Shown here piece by piece: positions 25,111 to 39,530 of a stretch of DNA of 64,000 nt. Source of the stretch: Todiramphus chloris collaris (taxonomy: Eukaryota > Chordata > Aves > Coraciiformes > Alcedinidae); NCBI GenBank assembly GCA_025345505.1, contig JANVCC010000018.1, positions 4,201,749 through 4,265,748 on the forward strand, read 5' to 3'. The position numbers and the translations under genes were made by a program. The first letter of the stretch is position 1, and each line of letters starts with the position of its first letter. The notes beneath the pieces are model-generated. The model worked only from the letters and a program-made list of their open reading frames with translations, was not told the origin of the DNA and searched no databases.

Positions 25111-28100
25111 TCAACACCACCAATCAGAAAGATTCAAAGCATTAAAAAATCTCACTGACTGACTTGGTTGTGTCAACAGCACAATACATGATTCTGATTT
25201 AAAGAGAGTCAATTATTGTGTTCTTTCTCAGCCAGTTTCCTAAAAGCAGAGTTTACACCATATATAAAGTACCATCCAGCACCTGGTCCTCACAGACCTA
25301 TGCTCTTCACTGAAACCACTTCCACACCTGAGGTTCTAAACAAACTGAAACAGTCAACCCATAAACACTTGCAGAGTAGCAGGGCAAAAGGAAACCAAAA
25401 TGGATTCATTAAGAATAAACGATTACATATCAACGTAACCGCTTCATTTCACAGAAAAACTTTATTAGTAAATACTACGCAGCAGAATCAAAGCAACTTG
25501 GCTTCAGAAAATACCTGATGCTGCCTACACATTATCCAAGGGAACTTGTAAACTCAGCAGAGACCCAATGTTGCAGTACAAAGCGTTGTAAACTGTAGCT
25601 GCTAACAGTGACTTCCTATAAAAATAGAAGATATTTGAAGAGTCCCCCAGAGATATGCTATGCTCAGTTTTGTTTAGGTTAATATACTCAGCCTAGATGA
25701 GAGGAAAGGAACCGTATGTATCGCAGTTTACTACGACATCAAGCTGGAGGATGCTTCAACATTTGGAAGAGGTCAGAAGTGTTCATCAGTTAGAGAATGC
25801 CCCAAACCAACAGGATTAAACAGACAAGCGTGAAAATGTAGACTTAGAGAATCATCTGTTCAAATAAAGGTGAATAACTTTCTCAAGAACTTAAAAGAAA
25901 ACCAGTACATTAAGAAGTCAAACTAAACTGGTGGCAGGTATTCAACTCATTCTCACAGGCCTGCCATATAGAGAACAAAGTAGGAGAGGGCTTCTGCATA
26001 TCTCGCTGATGAGAGGAGCTCATTGAAAAAACACTTTATTCTTTACTTTTATTTTCCTCCTGTTGGATACTATCTAGTAAGAGAAAAGGGGAAGAAATAA
26101 AATAAAACGTTAATAACAGTGTTAGAAATCTGGATCAATGTGAAAAGGTTAACAGAACCTGGTTAGTCATTATAAAGTGAATGATGATCAACTCTTCCTC
26201 AGTTTTGCAATGAAAGTCAAAAAGAAGCAAAGGAGGTGTAAGCAGACATTTTGAAAAACTCAGTAATTCCACGGCTAAGTTGCAACTGTGCCATGCATGC
26301 CTCAACAGGACACGACAGTCTGGATTTTCTGGGCCTTTTAGGGCTGCAAACCTATCTACATTGTTTCTAAAGCCTGCATCTTCACATATAGACTTTAAAA
26401 CAATTAGAAAGTTGATGAAATACATCCTCCACATCCAATCTATTTTCATATTATATCCAGAGTCACTAACAATCATTGGTCCTACTCTCTCTACAATCTT
26501 GTACAACAAAAGAAGTCAGGTTATCACAGTTACCCTTTGCCTAGAGAAACAGAGGAGTATCAGAAAAGAAAAGTCCTGTGGAAATTAGCCATCAGTCTCC
26601 TTCACTAAAGGGTTTGGAACAGAGAAGACAGCTGGCTGTCAGGAAGGTTTTGGTAATACAGAATTCTTCCTCAGTGACCCAGATTGGAATAAGTGTATTC
26701 TTTAATTCTGTTCCAGCAATATACCTCTTTTATTCCGTGACTAATAAGTAATAAGCATTAATAAGGACAAGGGCTTTGGTAGGTAATCAGTTTCCACAAG
26801 AAAAGGTAGGATGGAAACCTGAAAGATGTGCTCAGGTGATCACATCTGTTCTTCAGTTGGTTATACTGCTCCTGAATGAAAAGGGAATGATTAACTTTCT
26901 ATTAAGCATGTGTAAGTAGAGGTATGATAGAGTGTGTAAGGTGGTACAAGTTCAGATCCCAGTTTCCACCTATGGGGAATTTGCATGCCCAAAACCTAGC
27001 AATAACTTGTAGCAGAAAGTACCGTGAGTCTTGATATCTCTATATTTCAGTGAAAGGTTTTATTTATAAATAGGCCTTACTCAGTAGAATACTTCAGTAC
27101 ATGCACAACTACATGTACCTCATTCCCAAAGTCAATGCCAATATCCTGCTCAAAATCTGAACTCATCCAAATAACCTGCTCAGCCTGTTCTCAATGTGGG
27201 AAGTACACAAAAAGTGTTTCTAGTTCCCTACAACTGAATTTGGTAAGTGATGCACAACTAATTTTTAATTTGCAATTACAACAAAAGAAGTTGGAATCAC
27301 TTACACGTTGCCCCCCACCCCGATGAGAGTGATATTTAAATTTCTGCAAGATAACTCCAGTCAAGTTCAAGTTTTAAACCACCTGAGTATTTACTCCACA
27401 AACAAAACAAAAAAAAAGGGGAGGGGGGAATATTTTACAAAGGTGCACATCTTAATTGTATGAATATACTGAACAGTGGGGTCCTTTTACATTACTAAAA
27501 TAAAACTCAGAAAGTTACTGGGTAGGATTTATCCTGCTTCAGTACCAGGTAACAGCTGAACTGTCAGTCTAACTATGTAGTTGAGTCAGGTTTACAGCTG
27601 CCTTTGGTGTTTTTTTTACAGTCAGATGGCAGAAATGGCTGGAGGACTCTAACAGACCTCACTGCTGAGTGGTGCTGTGCAAGTTCAGATAAATTTTAAA
27701 ACTCCTGGGGGGGGGGAAGAAAAATTAGGAAAAAAAGTGGTTTTCACTTATAGTAAAGGACTATCCCTTGTAAATTTTAACACAGTAGCACAGATATCTG
27801 AAAACTCACAGCTTTGCAACTTAATTACTTTCTGGGTTTTCAATTCTAAGTAGATTTGAATTAGTCTACCTCACTTTGGCTTATAAATCAGGTGGAATAC
27901 TTTAAGATAGAAGTCCTGGACAAGATTTAAAAGACATGACTCCATCTCTTAATCTGAGACTGATTGCACCAAGCCCCAAAGTTAAGAAGATAGAGTCACA
28001 CAGATCCCTCTATCAGTAGTCTCAGAAGACCAGAACTGAGACATATTGACAAGGTGAAAGACTGCACCAATTTATCATTACTTCTTTGAGAAAAAAATGC

Positions 28101-30938
28101 TTTGTCTTCCCATTTAGCAAAAAAATACACATCACTGATATATGTTGCTGCATGAATTACAAGCAAGTATATCAGAAAAGCATCAGTAATTTAAATTCTA
28201 ACTGCAGTACTATGCACAAAAACTGAACTGCAGAGTTTTAAAGTGTGCTGACATTCACTCACTCCTTCAGGCTAAGAGACACTTCTTGAGGTTTTTTTGT
28301 TGTCTAAGTTTAAAAGTCCCTGCAATTAACTTTTCTCCCTCTTTGGCTGCAAGAGGTGAACTGCTCTCTGAATGTCTCAACTGCATGAGCAATAGCTATG
28401 TTCTTACGATCAGCACTAAAATATTCCCAGTAGCTTTGCTTGCACGCACAAGAAAGGAGCCTTTCACCAATCACAGAAGTAAGCACATGAATATTACCTC
28501 TTATGTACTATTAAAGTAGCAGCAGCTGTTCTTCATGCTTTTATCACCCCACATTTAAAGCAACAGAAGACTACAAAAAAATAGCAGTGACAGCTATCAT
28601 CAGCTGGGGAAGATGTTAGCTTCTCAGTTTAGTGCATGTGAATTGTTAGCAATACCAGCTACCAACACTTGTATTTAATAGTAGATGCTTATACAAGAAA
28701 CATGTGGCACACGTGGAAAGCCACATGGCAAGCTCACATGGAGCAAACAGTGATACAAAAGAAAGTTTAATTCCTATTTTATTCGTATTGAATAAAACAA
28801 CTATCTTAATCTTCATTTGTGTTTGAATGGAGGAAATAGTGTCACCAACAGGAAAAAAGGTCAGACATCCATACATTTCACTACCTCACCTACATCCATC
28901 AGGCTAGAGAAAGCTTTATTAAAACTAGTAAGGAGAAGACAAGTCTCCATCAACACTAAATGGTGTCTGGGAGCTTCTGTCCCAGGCCTCAATTTTCAGT
29001 TGGTAGTATTAGGACTTCCCTGTTTCAAATGGAACATAATGATAAATCAATTAACATCTTTCCCTCAAACCCCATGTTGCTACGTAGAGAAGTCCTTATA
29101 AGAAAGAAATGCCTCGTATATAGTTCCTCAAGCCATGTTTAAGCCATTTTCAAAATTCTGGTCTACTGTTCTAGATTAAATATAAAAAAAAAAATGAAAA
29201 GCCCAAGCCACCAGCTTTTTATCTGTCTAAAGAATTTAAAAGACAAATATTACCATCCTAACCCCAACTCCAGAAATATAAGTTGACTTTGATCATTCAA
29301 ACACTGCAGCACTTTTTTCAAAAATAATTCTGTAGTTCATTAGAAAGAACCCCTAGAGTTCCATCTCTCTGGTAAATCAATGGTGCATCTTTTCAGTCAT
29401 TTGAACTATAGCAGGACCCAATAGATTGGGAGTTGTCACTTTAAAGTCAGCACTGGGCAGGTAACTAAAGCAGTATGTGAAGGGTCCTACCTGGGCAGGC
29501 AGAGCGGAAGATGCTGCCAGTGCAAACTCACAGGCAGAGCTTGTTTTAATACATTTCTTTCCAAAAAAACACTCTCATTTTTGAAGGAATAAAACTGGCA
29601 TTTAACAGAGAAACAGAGAATACAGAATTTGCCAGCTAGCTACAAAGCCTTTCTCTTCCAAGTCACCAGATATGCATCTAGCCCTGTTTAACATGGATTA
29701 AAGCTGGTTCAGTTGAGGAGATTTTCAGTATTCACTACACAGGTCAACTTACTCTGAATTCAGTTCAGGCATAAACAGACTTAGAAATGCCTAGTCCAGG
29801 ATCAACAGGATTTCTGTAACTCACATAATACTATTCAGAGACAATCAGCATTTATACCTCTACAGTTTTTGAAGTCAATATGCATACAGCAACATTTAGT
29901 TACAGTATTTGTATTACATGTTTCAGAGTTACATAAAATTCCATTGCCACAACTGATCTGATCACTCAAAAGCTACACTGCAGTTACTGGGATTTTAGTA
30001 GAAGCTTAGGAAGTTAACCAGAGAACAACAATATTTTTGGACATCAAAACCAAAGAAAAAGTCTATGGCCATTTCCATCTTCAAAAAGTTTATACTCCCT
30101 CCTAGTAGATAATACAGAGAAAACTGATTTCTTTTCTATCAAAGCTTGTAATATGAAGTCATGTGCAGTTCTATGGTTCTCAGTTACACAGTCTTTACAA
30201 AGACAACATATTAAAGTCTAAGTCAGTCATCACCCCCTTATATCAGCACACCACAACAAGAAATACTGCACAGCAATTCTTTATGCTACAGTGAAATCCT
30301 CATCACTGAGGCTGTAAATCACGAGACAGAGTTATTGGGCAGCCTTTACACCTTATCACTTTATTAGATTAAATACCACCACAGAAGCGAGATCTGGCTG
30401 TAATGCATCTACCAGTTACAGAGTTACACATTAAAGTTACTAAGAGAGGAAGAAAACACTAACTTCCTTAGGTAGCTTTTTTTGAGGGGTGAGGTGTGAA
30501 GGAAACATGTTCTCACAGATCAGCCTCTTCCTGCATGCTAACATTTTTATTCCCATGTCTCCTCCTAGATAACTAAACAAACAAATTAATATTAACTGGA
30601 AGTCAGCAAAATATTATGATTCTATACAAGCCTATACACGTGCACAGAAAGAAATAGAATTTATTTCAATTAAAACATGATCCCCCCCCCCCAAATGAAA
30701 CAGGAATAGAAGGGTATTTTTTCATCTTTCCCAGTACTTTATCAAGTCTCCAGGTTTGCTGAAACTCGTTACTGAAAATTCCTTCATAGCAATCTTCAGC
30801 ACTGTAACAGTCATATAAAATAAATTCCATTTTTAACAATAACACAAAATGTTTTATCATAATGAGAAGCAGGTCTGTAAAATAGTAATTAATGATATTT
30901 GTGCAAGCCCTCAAAAAATAAGAGACATAATAGATAGT

Positions 30939-30989
30939 GGTTTGTTGTTTTGGTGGTTTGGTTTTTTTGGGGGGAGGGGAGGAGGGGGA
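30939..30989. repeat. GT/G-rich tract
   Basis: TTTGTTGTTTTGGTGGTTTGG leads into a T7 run and several G-runs (GGGGGG, GGGG, GGGGG). It is the reverse orientation of the A/C-rich tracts seen elsewhere. The G-runs have quadruplex potential. Confidence 0.75.
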
Positions 30990-31377
30990 TAACTTTAGAT
31001 CTTGCTTTTTCAGGAAAATATGCAGAAGTACTCCGATGTCTACTTTTTATAATACAGATTTGCAGTAGCTTTGTGGTCGAGCAGAAAAAGTAATCATAGG
31101 TATGGAGTCACATATTAAACCATATTGAAACATACCTTCCATGAGAACTGTGTATTTTCTCTTAATTTGGCTAGTGAAAGGGACTTTCCAGAAAATCAAA
31201 ATTAAATATTTATTAAGTTTAGATACTGCTTAATATTAAGTTCTAGTCTACATTTAAAAGGTTTTTTCCAGAGCAATTACACTACCTTAGCTATATTGGA
31301 AAAAGCAGTTCACTACTGCAGGATATAGCAGTTAAACAAAGTAGACCATAAAAAAGTAACATTTTTCTCATATAGTT

Positions 31378-31470
31378 GTGGAGCAACCCGATCTAAGGTC
31401 TGAAGAAGGTAGGTTGGACCAAATGACCTCCAGAAGTTTCTTCCAACCTCAATTTTTTTATGATTCTATT
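31378..31470 (+). mobile_element. CR1 LINE fragment (3' tail)
   Basis: GAGCAACCCGATCTAAGG, then TAGGTTGGACCAAATGACCTCC, TTCCAACCTC and a terminal TATGATTCTAT match the last ~90 bases of CR1 in + orientation. Diverged and heavily 5'-truncated. Confidence 0.85.
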
Positions 31471-32572
31471 TTATGGTATTATTATTTAACTGGTACAGAA
31501 ATAGTGCCAAACTGTTGAGAATGAGTGTGCGTGAACCCATGGAAATGAAAACCCATATATTATGAGCACACAAAAAAGCCCAGGCTGATCCTTCAGGTTT
31601 TTAGTTTCCTACTGATAACTCAGAATTTAAGAACTACACAACAACTAAAAAGTACAAGCTTGGTTTAGAAAGAAGCTACCTGATTTACAGAATTAACAGG
31701 AACCTTTTCTAATTCAAAAGTATAAACTTCTTTAATAGGAAAAATTAGGTTGCCATGAAACTCATTTGTTTTCTCTCACACTTAAAATGGCCAATTACAT
31801 TTATTTATACCTTGTAGAACTCAAATGTATTCCTGTAAAGCTTTTTTTTTGTGGGTATTCCTTTGATCAGTGCAAGATAGCATCAGATGTCTATGCTATC
31901 TTGCTGTACTCCACCAAAAGCATAAATATGAGTACACTGGAGGCTTTACAGACAAACACAAGAGTCCAATACAGACTCATTCATAATGAAGCATTACTAT
32001 AGCTTCAAAATGGACAGTCATGCTTTTATTTCAGGACCAAAACATACTCCTTCAAGATACTTTATCCAAATGACTCTGAATCATAGTTCAGGGAAAACAA
32101 CAGGACTTGTGCTAGCAATCTAAAACTGGCACAAAATTAAATGAGTACTTAACACGTTGTCCTTCCCAGGGTCACAATTCAGTCTACTAAGGGTCTATAG
32201 TATTGCATCTTCCTTATCAGGGGGTCAGACTGTGTCATGGTTGTTGCCTTTTTAAGTAAGAAAAGACCCACTCATAAGCAAGCCAGTGCTTCTTCAGAAA
32301 CACTAATTCAGTCTAGAAACGGAGGATGATTCAAAACCACAACTACTCAATTTTCTAAAAGGTTGTACAAATCATGTTGGGGGAAAGGGGAGAAAAACAA
32401 TCTGAGCTAAAAATAAGTAACAAAGAAACATTATCATTCGGAGAAGGGTACATTAGGTCAGAAGCTGCTGCTTTTTAACACCATAAAGTGCTTATAGCTT
32501 TCTGTTCAAAAACTGAGGCAGAAAGAGTCACCAAATCATGAGAGCAATAATCTGTTTGCTCAGCATTTTCTG

Positions 32573-32630
32573 GAAAAAAAAAGAATAAAGAAAAAAGAAA
32601 AAAAAAAAAGAAAAGAAAAACAAACCAAAA
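32573..32630. repeat. A-rich purine tract
   Basis: Nearly pure A with scattered G (AAAAGAATAAAG, AAAAAAGAAAAA types). Low complexity. Confidence 0.8.
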
Positions 32631-33500
32631 CCTTTAAGCACAAACTGCATGTTCTAGATAGTGTTTTGTTGGGGGTTTTTTTAAGCTACAATGGCTCATC
32701 ATTGCTAATGTATTAACAAACTGACAACATTATTTCACAGAATAAATTAATGCATGCCATCAGACTGCTCTCCTTCTTGTCCCTTCCCTCAGTCAGCCAC
32801 TAGTCTTATTGACATTTCTGCCATCTAGTTAGAACTGCTAAATTATTATTTACCATTTTTACTTTAGCCATTTCACAGGCACAGGAGGTGTGGAGGGGAG
32901 GAGAGGTTCCCTACTAATTACTGACAACACCTCAGTGCATCGTTACAGAAGGTGCTACAGAAACAAACAAAAAGATCAAATGCTGGGATCAAAATCTGAG
33001 ATTTAAAGTAAACAATAATCAAAAGAGACAGTGAGATTTAACATGGGGTATAGTCTATATGTTACATATATCTAACAAAGTCACATGGAAGAGTAAGTAG
33101 AGTCATCTGATGGAAATTAAGAGTGTGATAGTCATTTGTACATTTATTTATATAAAAAAAAAAAGGATGGTGATACTTATTTATAAAGTGCTAAAAACTA
33201 TGCCACAGGAGAAGTTATTTCATCTGTCATTATTTAGCTGGCTTATTCTAAGTCCTAGAGCCAGTGTGGGATTTGAGAATAAACTAATCACCTTACAGAC
33301 CAATTTAGGAAGAACGTCACAATCTAAATTACTGTGTTGAACTCACAATGACAGAGAAAAACACAAACACATTTTTTTAACCACTAAGGGCTATCTTGTA
33401 ATTCCAAAGAGACAGTCACGGACCAGGGGAGGCAGACTTCAGCATCAGTCCAGCAAAACTTGGGAAGGATTATACAACCTTTGTGCCTTATGGGGGAGGT

Positions 33501-33572
33501 AAAAAGAAAAAAAAAACCACAACAAACTACCTCCCCCCAAAAAAAATAACACAACCCACAAAACAAACAAAC
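33501..33572. repeat. A/C-rich tract
   Basis: A-runs followed by CCACAACAAAC, CTCCCCCC, then AACACAACCCAC and AAACAAACAAAC. It belongs to the same class as the tracts at 1-64 and 42,943. Confidence 0.8.
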
Positions 33573-36069
33573 TTCAGTATTTCTCTCCAAAGCCACAGAG
33601 CAGATAGCTGAATGAACCAGAAATAGCACCTAGATGAGAAAGACTCTGAGTCAGCTACCTAGGACACAGCGCAATTTGCAATTTCCTTCTTCTAACTCTG
33701 CTCACTTACAGGCATTCTAACTATAAATTTTCAATAAATTATCTGATGCAACTGGAAATAATTCCATGGGGTAGAAGGACTTCACAAGAATGAAAAAGCC
33801 AATAGCAATTATCACATCCCTGCCGTTCGGTGTGATGAATAACGTTCTGTGACAACACTGCATAGTGACACGTACAATCTGTACTGTCAAATTAAACGTG
33901 ACTAAAACAAATAAACCAAGATTACAAGTTATGCAAGCAGCTGCAGTTTAAAGACTTCAGTGGTTACGAACAGACACATCTGCCAGTTATGGTCATAGCT
34001 GTAGTTAAACTGGATTTTCAGGTTCAGTCTGCTAGAACCAATGTATTACAATTTATTGCACCAGGGGAAAAAAGAAGTAGAAAATGCTGAAGTTGATTAA
34101 CATATTAGTTTATAGCTTAATCAGCATTTGGTTACACTATGTCTTAAGTAGGACAGATAACTTCTGAATTTTAAAATCTTTTACTTAGGTATTAGATGAT
34201 ACTTTAAAGCAACTTATCAAAACTTGAACCTAGAAAGTTTCAGGAATCTAAGCTCAGCATCCTGGAGCCATATATCTTATATTCAAAACAAAACCTCAAA
34301 TATAGGAACTACCTGAGAAGTTAAATGTAACTCCAAACAAATTGAGTAGACCTATATGCACTGTAACCTCAGAGTAACTCTCCTCATACTTATCACAACT
34401 GATTTCACAAAATGTTCACAAATTTAACTGCAAAACCTACATTAATTTTGAACTGGCAGGAGAAAAATATAGCGCAAGTAGAGCAGAAATACAAGATATA
34501 CATAACCCAGATTAATGCTAAGCTTCTGCTAATTTTGTTTATAGTAAAAACAGTTACCCAGATTAATCTCTCTAGTCTTTCCTCATGCAAACATCCTTCA
34601 TGTGTTTGTTTTGCAAGATTGCTGAGGATGAATGTAATTTTGAAACTAGTTAAAGGAATGTTCCTTCATAAGCCTGTAAAGAGACTCAGCAATTTATTTG
34701 CTCTGTGTAAAAGACTGCCCGAATACTACTCTGTATGTTAATTAAGGTCCCCCATCACCTTTTGCCTCCTTCATAAGTAGGGGCAGGATACTCAACAAGG
34801 CACAAAAACCAACACACAAAACGAGAGAGAGAGCAGCAAGAGATAAACCAAGTGCATGTCAGACATACTTGACACTGGTAATGTCAAAGTCTTTCAAGTG
34901 AACTCTGCTGCTAAAAGGTAAAGTAAAACTGCAGTATTACAACATGGAGGTCTAAAATAACTACATTTTAAAATGCGGTAGAGAAACGTGGTAGGCTGGA
35001 AGAATGAATTTTCAAATAGCTTTTGAAAAACTCACTCCATTTTCAGCTCTTGCATCTTTTATTACCAGTTGTGCGAAGCCCATCAGGCCTCCTCAGCAAA
35101 ATCCTGTTGCACTAAGCACTGGGCACAGAAGAGACTCTGCCTTTAAAAGCTTAAAAATATCACATCAGCAGCAGAAAGAGCTGCAGTAATTTCCCTCCCT
35201 AATGAATGTCCTTCCTGTACTCCATCCTACTTAGAAAACTAGGACCAGAACTAAGTTTTCCTTTTATATCTCATACCACTCTTGTCTGATGTGTTTAATG
35301 AGGTAGAGGAAAAAGCAACGCACAGTCTGATAAGGACCACATCTGCTGCCACTGCCCTTTGGTTGTCTCTCTACTGAAGGCAGGGGAAAAAAGATCTTCT
35401 ATGGGTGTTTGCAGAGAAGGATTTCAGCTCAGAAGGCTAAACCAGTTATTTTTGAACAATGCAATCTCAGCAGAATTCTGGGTTCAAATATGGTAAACAA
35501 GTATGGGACAGAATAGAGAAATTCTTTACAATCCCAAATTACAGTTTGGTTAACCAAAGCACTCCGTCAGCTGGGTCATTACTGCTGTTTTCTTCTATAT
35601 CATTCCAAATGAACTATCCAAAGTCAGATGATTTTTCTGATCAACTTCAAAGCAAAGAGGGATAAGCATACAACCAACTGAAGCCATAAGGTAACAGTCA
35701 TCATAGGGTTATGAGAGTTCTACCATATATCATGATACAGCAAGATAAATTGTTATTAATATTCAACTCAAGCACATGCTCATTGTGTGTCACTAAATTA
35801 TGGACCATTTTTTTTTAAAAAGAATCCTCCAGACTGTCTATTCAGCATAGCTTCCTAGTCACTATAATCATTTACTTGTTTCAAGTAGAATCAGAATCTG
35901 TATGTGCTCTGCATTCCAAGAAACCAAAGACATATGAAGGCCAACCCCCTAAAAACTCTCCTCTTTGTGAGGAAGAGCTGAACCTGGAAGAGGGGAATGG
36001 CAGCTCTCATATTTACACTTGTATCTGCCTCACAAGAGTGGGTCAAGCTTATGCATTTGGGTACAACAG

Positions 36070-36120
36070 GAAGAAAAAAAAAAAAAAAAAGAAGAAAAGC
36101 AAAATCACAAACACAAAATA
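36070..36120. repeat. A-rich tract
   Basis: A17 run with AAG/GAAAAGC flank, low complexity, lying about 60 bases before a CR1 tail. Confidence 0.7.
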
Positions 36121-36164
36121 ATCAAGGTCATGGTGTAACAACTGCAAACTGGACTGACCAGCCC

Positions 36165-36264
36165 CAAACTCTGCTCTAGTTGCAGACATCCCTGCTCACT
36201 GAAGAGGGGCTGGACTAGATGACCTTTAAAGGTCCCTTCCAACCCAAACCATTCTATGATTCTA
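36165..36264 (+). mobile_element. CR1 LINE fragment (3' tail)
   Basis: GGGGCTGGACTAGATGACC, TTTAAAGGTCCCTTCCAACCC and AAACCATTCTATGATTCTA are a close match to the CR1 3' terminus including its octamer tail. The left edge is uncertain. Confidence 0.92.
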
Positions 36265-39155
36265 AAACACATTGTCACACAGATGCGAAAAACCTCATTT
36301 GTGTTTTGAGGACTAGGATAACAAACTTAGATGTTCATCAAAAACCAAGTAGCAGGCTGACTGTAACAGCTAAAAAGAATGACAAAGGTTTTGGACAAGA
36401 GCTAGAAAACAGACAAAATACACTTTAAAAGTTATCTTACTAAATCATATAATAAAACACTTTAGGTAAAATATTCAACAGTAAATCATGTCTTACAACC
36501 CATACATAATGCATATATTTACTAAAAAAAGAAATCATGTAATCTGAATGACTCAAAGTACTCAGATTATAATTATTCTGATATTCAAACCTGGATTAAC
36601 ATACAAACACAATGCAATCTGGCAAAGCACCACTGTCCAAATCACAACATTTCTTTAGTGTTATATATGGTATGTATTTCTTTAGCAACAAGGTGACTCA
36701 AGTACCAATAAGAAAATACTATTTTAGCGTATGTAAGAACTGTTAATATCAAACAGAATTTACATTCCTGTATTGGAAAACAAATTTAACATCTGGCACT
36801 TTGAATTTTCCAGGGTATTTTGTGCTGAACTGTAATCCAACTCAGGTCAGCAGGTGTTATCCAAACACATCAGTGGGAGAAAAGACTAGTTCAAAGATCA
36901 TACTTTTGATAATTTGTTTCACATTCAAATATTTAGAATGTTGTTCCTTAAAAATGTTATCTCAGAAAGGATGATAAATTCTGAATAAGTAAAAGAACTC
37001 TTAAAAAATTAATTTGATTGACAAGGTTGCAACAAACAAGAAAAAAAACCCAACAGATTTTAAAAGACCAACCTAGACACTACACAAGGGACCAGAGGTC
37101 TAGAACCACTCTCTACTGGCCAGTTGGAACAATTATTGAATAGTTCAAATAGTCAAATATTATTTAAAATATTACAATGGGAATGATCATGAAAGTTGGC
37201 TCCAATACACAGTGAAGCATAAGAAATTATTACTGAAAGAGTACTTAGCTGAAAGCCTTCATGTTCAGCAACAGAGATGTTATTCTCCATAACATTCCAT
37301 TTTATTATATACCCAGAAGTGTTTTGATGCAAAATTAAAAAAAGGAAATAAAAAAACAGTGGATACAGATCATTGTATTAATATCAACAGGGAAGTCTTT
37401 CATCTGTTTTAGTTTCTTACACTCTGCATACACGCAAACACACATTTTCACATCTCTTTCTCTTGTGGCAATTTGTGCAGCACAGTCAGTAGCACTAGAA
37501 AGATCAAAAATAGCAGGTTAATCTTAGGAAGATGAAATAACATAAGGAATACAGAGACAAAGCCCAACTCATTCCCCACCATGCCAATAGGCAATATGGG
37601 TCATGCCCCAGCAGTACTGGTAGTCAGTAGTTAACAGCTTTACAAATTTCTAAACACATTTTATCTTAGATAATTCTGTTTTAACAAATGGTAAGAGAGA
37701 AAATAAAAATAAAATTTTTAAAAATTCAACAGTAGGGAGATAGAGCTTTGTATCATCTATTGCTTCTGAAACCTGTAATTGTGATGCTTAGAAGCTGAAA
37801 ATCATCAAAAGAATAGAAATGTGATTGAGTTTTCTTTAGAGCACAACTTGTCCACTAAAAGCAATGCCATAGATCCACAAAGTCAGTCAAAGCAAGTTTT
37901 TAACTTTATTTTTCAACTACTGCAGCCAGCGATATCCATAAATAAATGCAAGTTGTTTTTTCCACGCTCTGATAACTCAACTGAAACAAAGAATTTGTTC
38001 AAATTTGCCTTTTAGCATAAACTACCCAAAGAAACTTTTTTGTCACCAGAATTAGAAAGTTGTAAGCATCTGATAAAGCAATTTCAATAATGGAATGCAA
38101 CTTTCTCTTTTGTATTCTCCTCTATGCACTGCCTACCCATACCCTTCTACATAGAAATGTTTAAGGTGTTGCTAGTGAGTTATAGCATTCACTATCCTTA
38201 CAGCTTTTAATGTATCTCCAAGAGTACACATGTATGTATAGAAAAACATGACTAAATCATGATCTCTTCACCTGATGTAGCTGTGTTAAATTCAGGAAAG
38301 ACCTTCTCTGCAGTTTTTTTTAGATATTGAATGCATTCAGATAGGAAATTTCATCTCCAAAATGATTCTTCATCACTTTCCCAAACTGAACACCAAGTTT
38401 GGATTGTTCTTACTACCAAAGTTCTTGTCCTACATTCACCATACCTGTACTCAGTATTAACTGCTTATTCTACCACTGCTTGCTGGAGAAAGAGACACTA
38501 AACAAACAGAAAACACTGGTTATGTATGTTATCATATGTAATCTCTACCTTAATAAAATGCGTTAATTCAACAGAACAAAACCACCAATGTGTTAACGAA
38601 ACTGAAGCCTTTAGCTTAGTTTCCTTACTTGATTCTTGTAATATAGAGATGAACAATGACACAAAATGCACATACACACCAGCCCTTAAAAATGGAAAAG
38701 TAAAAGCCAGGAGAAAAAAATATGAATATTGAGAAAACATTCAAATACTTCAGTAAAAGGAATCCCATGAATATGCCCAGAATTGGGCAGATGTGTCCAA
38801 GGACCCTTAATGTAATAAAGATTTAAGATCTAGCCTTAATTCTTATCAGGTTTCTCCCATGATTTGCTACATGTTAAAAGAAAAAACAGATTATAAATAA
38901 TGTATTCAAAAGTTTCATATTACTTTTTTATTTACAAGATCTCTATTGCACACTAACACAACATTGGAGTATATTAGAGATAGGCAAGAACTACAAGCTG
39001 GAGAAAGTTGAAGTAAGAACTGCACTTGAAATAACTGAACTGACTTTCACTGTCTGGAAAGAAACAATCAATTAGCAGCAATACTAAAATTTGATATTAT
39101 ATCAATGGATACTATTATTTTAATCCTAACTAGAGCAAATAAAATTAATACAGAC

Positions 39156-39204
39156 TCACAGAATGGTAGGGGTTAGAAAGCACCTCTGGAGATCATCTAG
39201 TCCA
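39156..39204 (-). mobile_element. CR1 LINE fragment (about 50 bp)
   Basis: TCACAGAATGGTAGGGGTTAG, then CACCTCTGGAGATCATCTAG and TCCAGAATAACC are the inverted CR1 3' end. A very short, diverged remnant. Confidence 0.85.
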
Positions 39205-39492
39205 GAATAACCAGAAAGTCTTGCATAAACCAAATAAAAACACTGTTTTCTCCCCTACCTCCACCATTAACTTTATCTTTATAACCTTGAAACATCAAAT
39301 TTTGATTTTTGGTATGAAGCCTATCCTTACAGCTACTTAAAAAAAACCCATTTTATTTATATTTTATATATTCAAGTTACATATAAAGGGTGTGGGGGGA
39401 AAAAAAGCAGCTCTTAATGCACTTAATTCAGAATGTTACCAGACACAAATCCGGACATTGTGGCAGAGTATAGTTAGGTCTCTTAATTCAGT

Positions 39493-39530
39493 TTAAGTAA
39501 TGTATTAAGTAACTTAAGTAATGTATTAAG
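39493..39530. repeat. Tandem repeat, 21-bp unit, 1.8 copies
   Basis: TTAAGTAATGTATTAAG occurs at 39,493 and again at 39,514 with a 21-base period. A recent local slippage duplication. Confidence 0.8.
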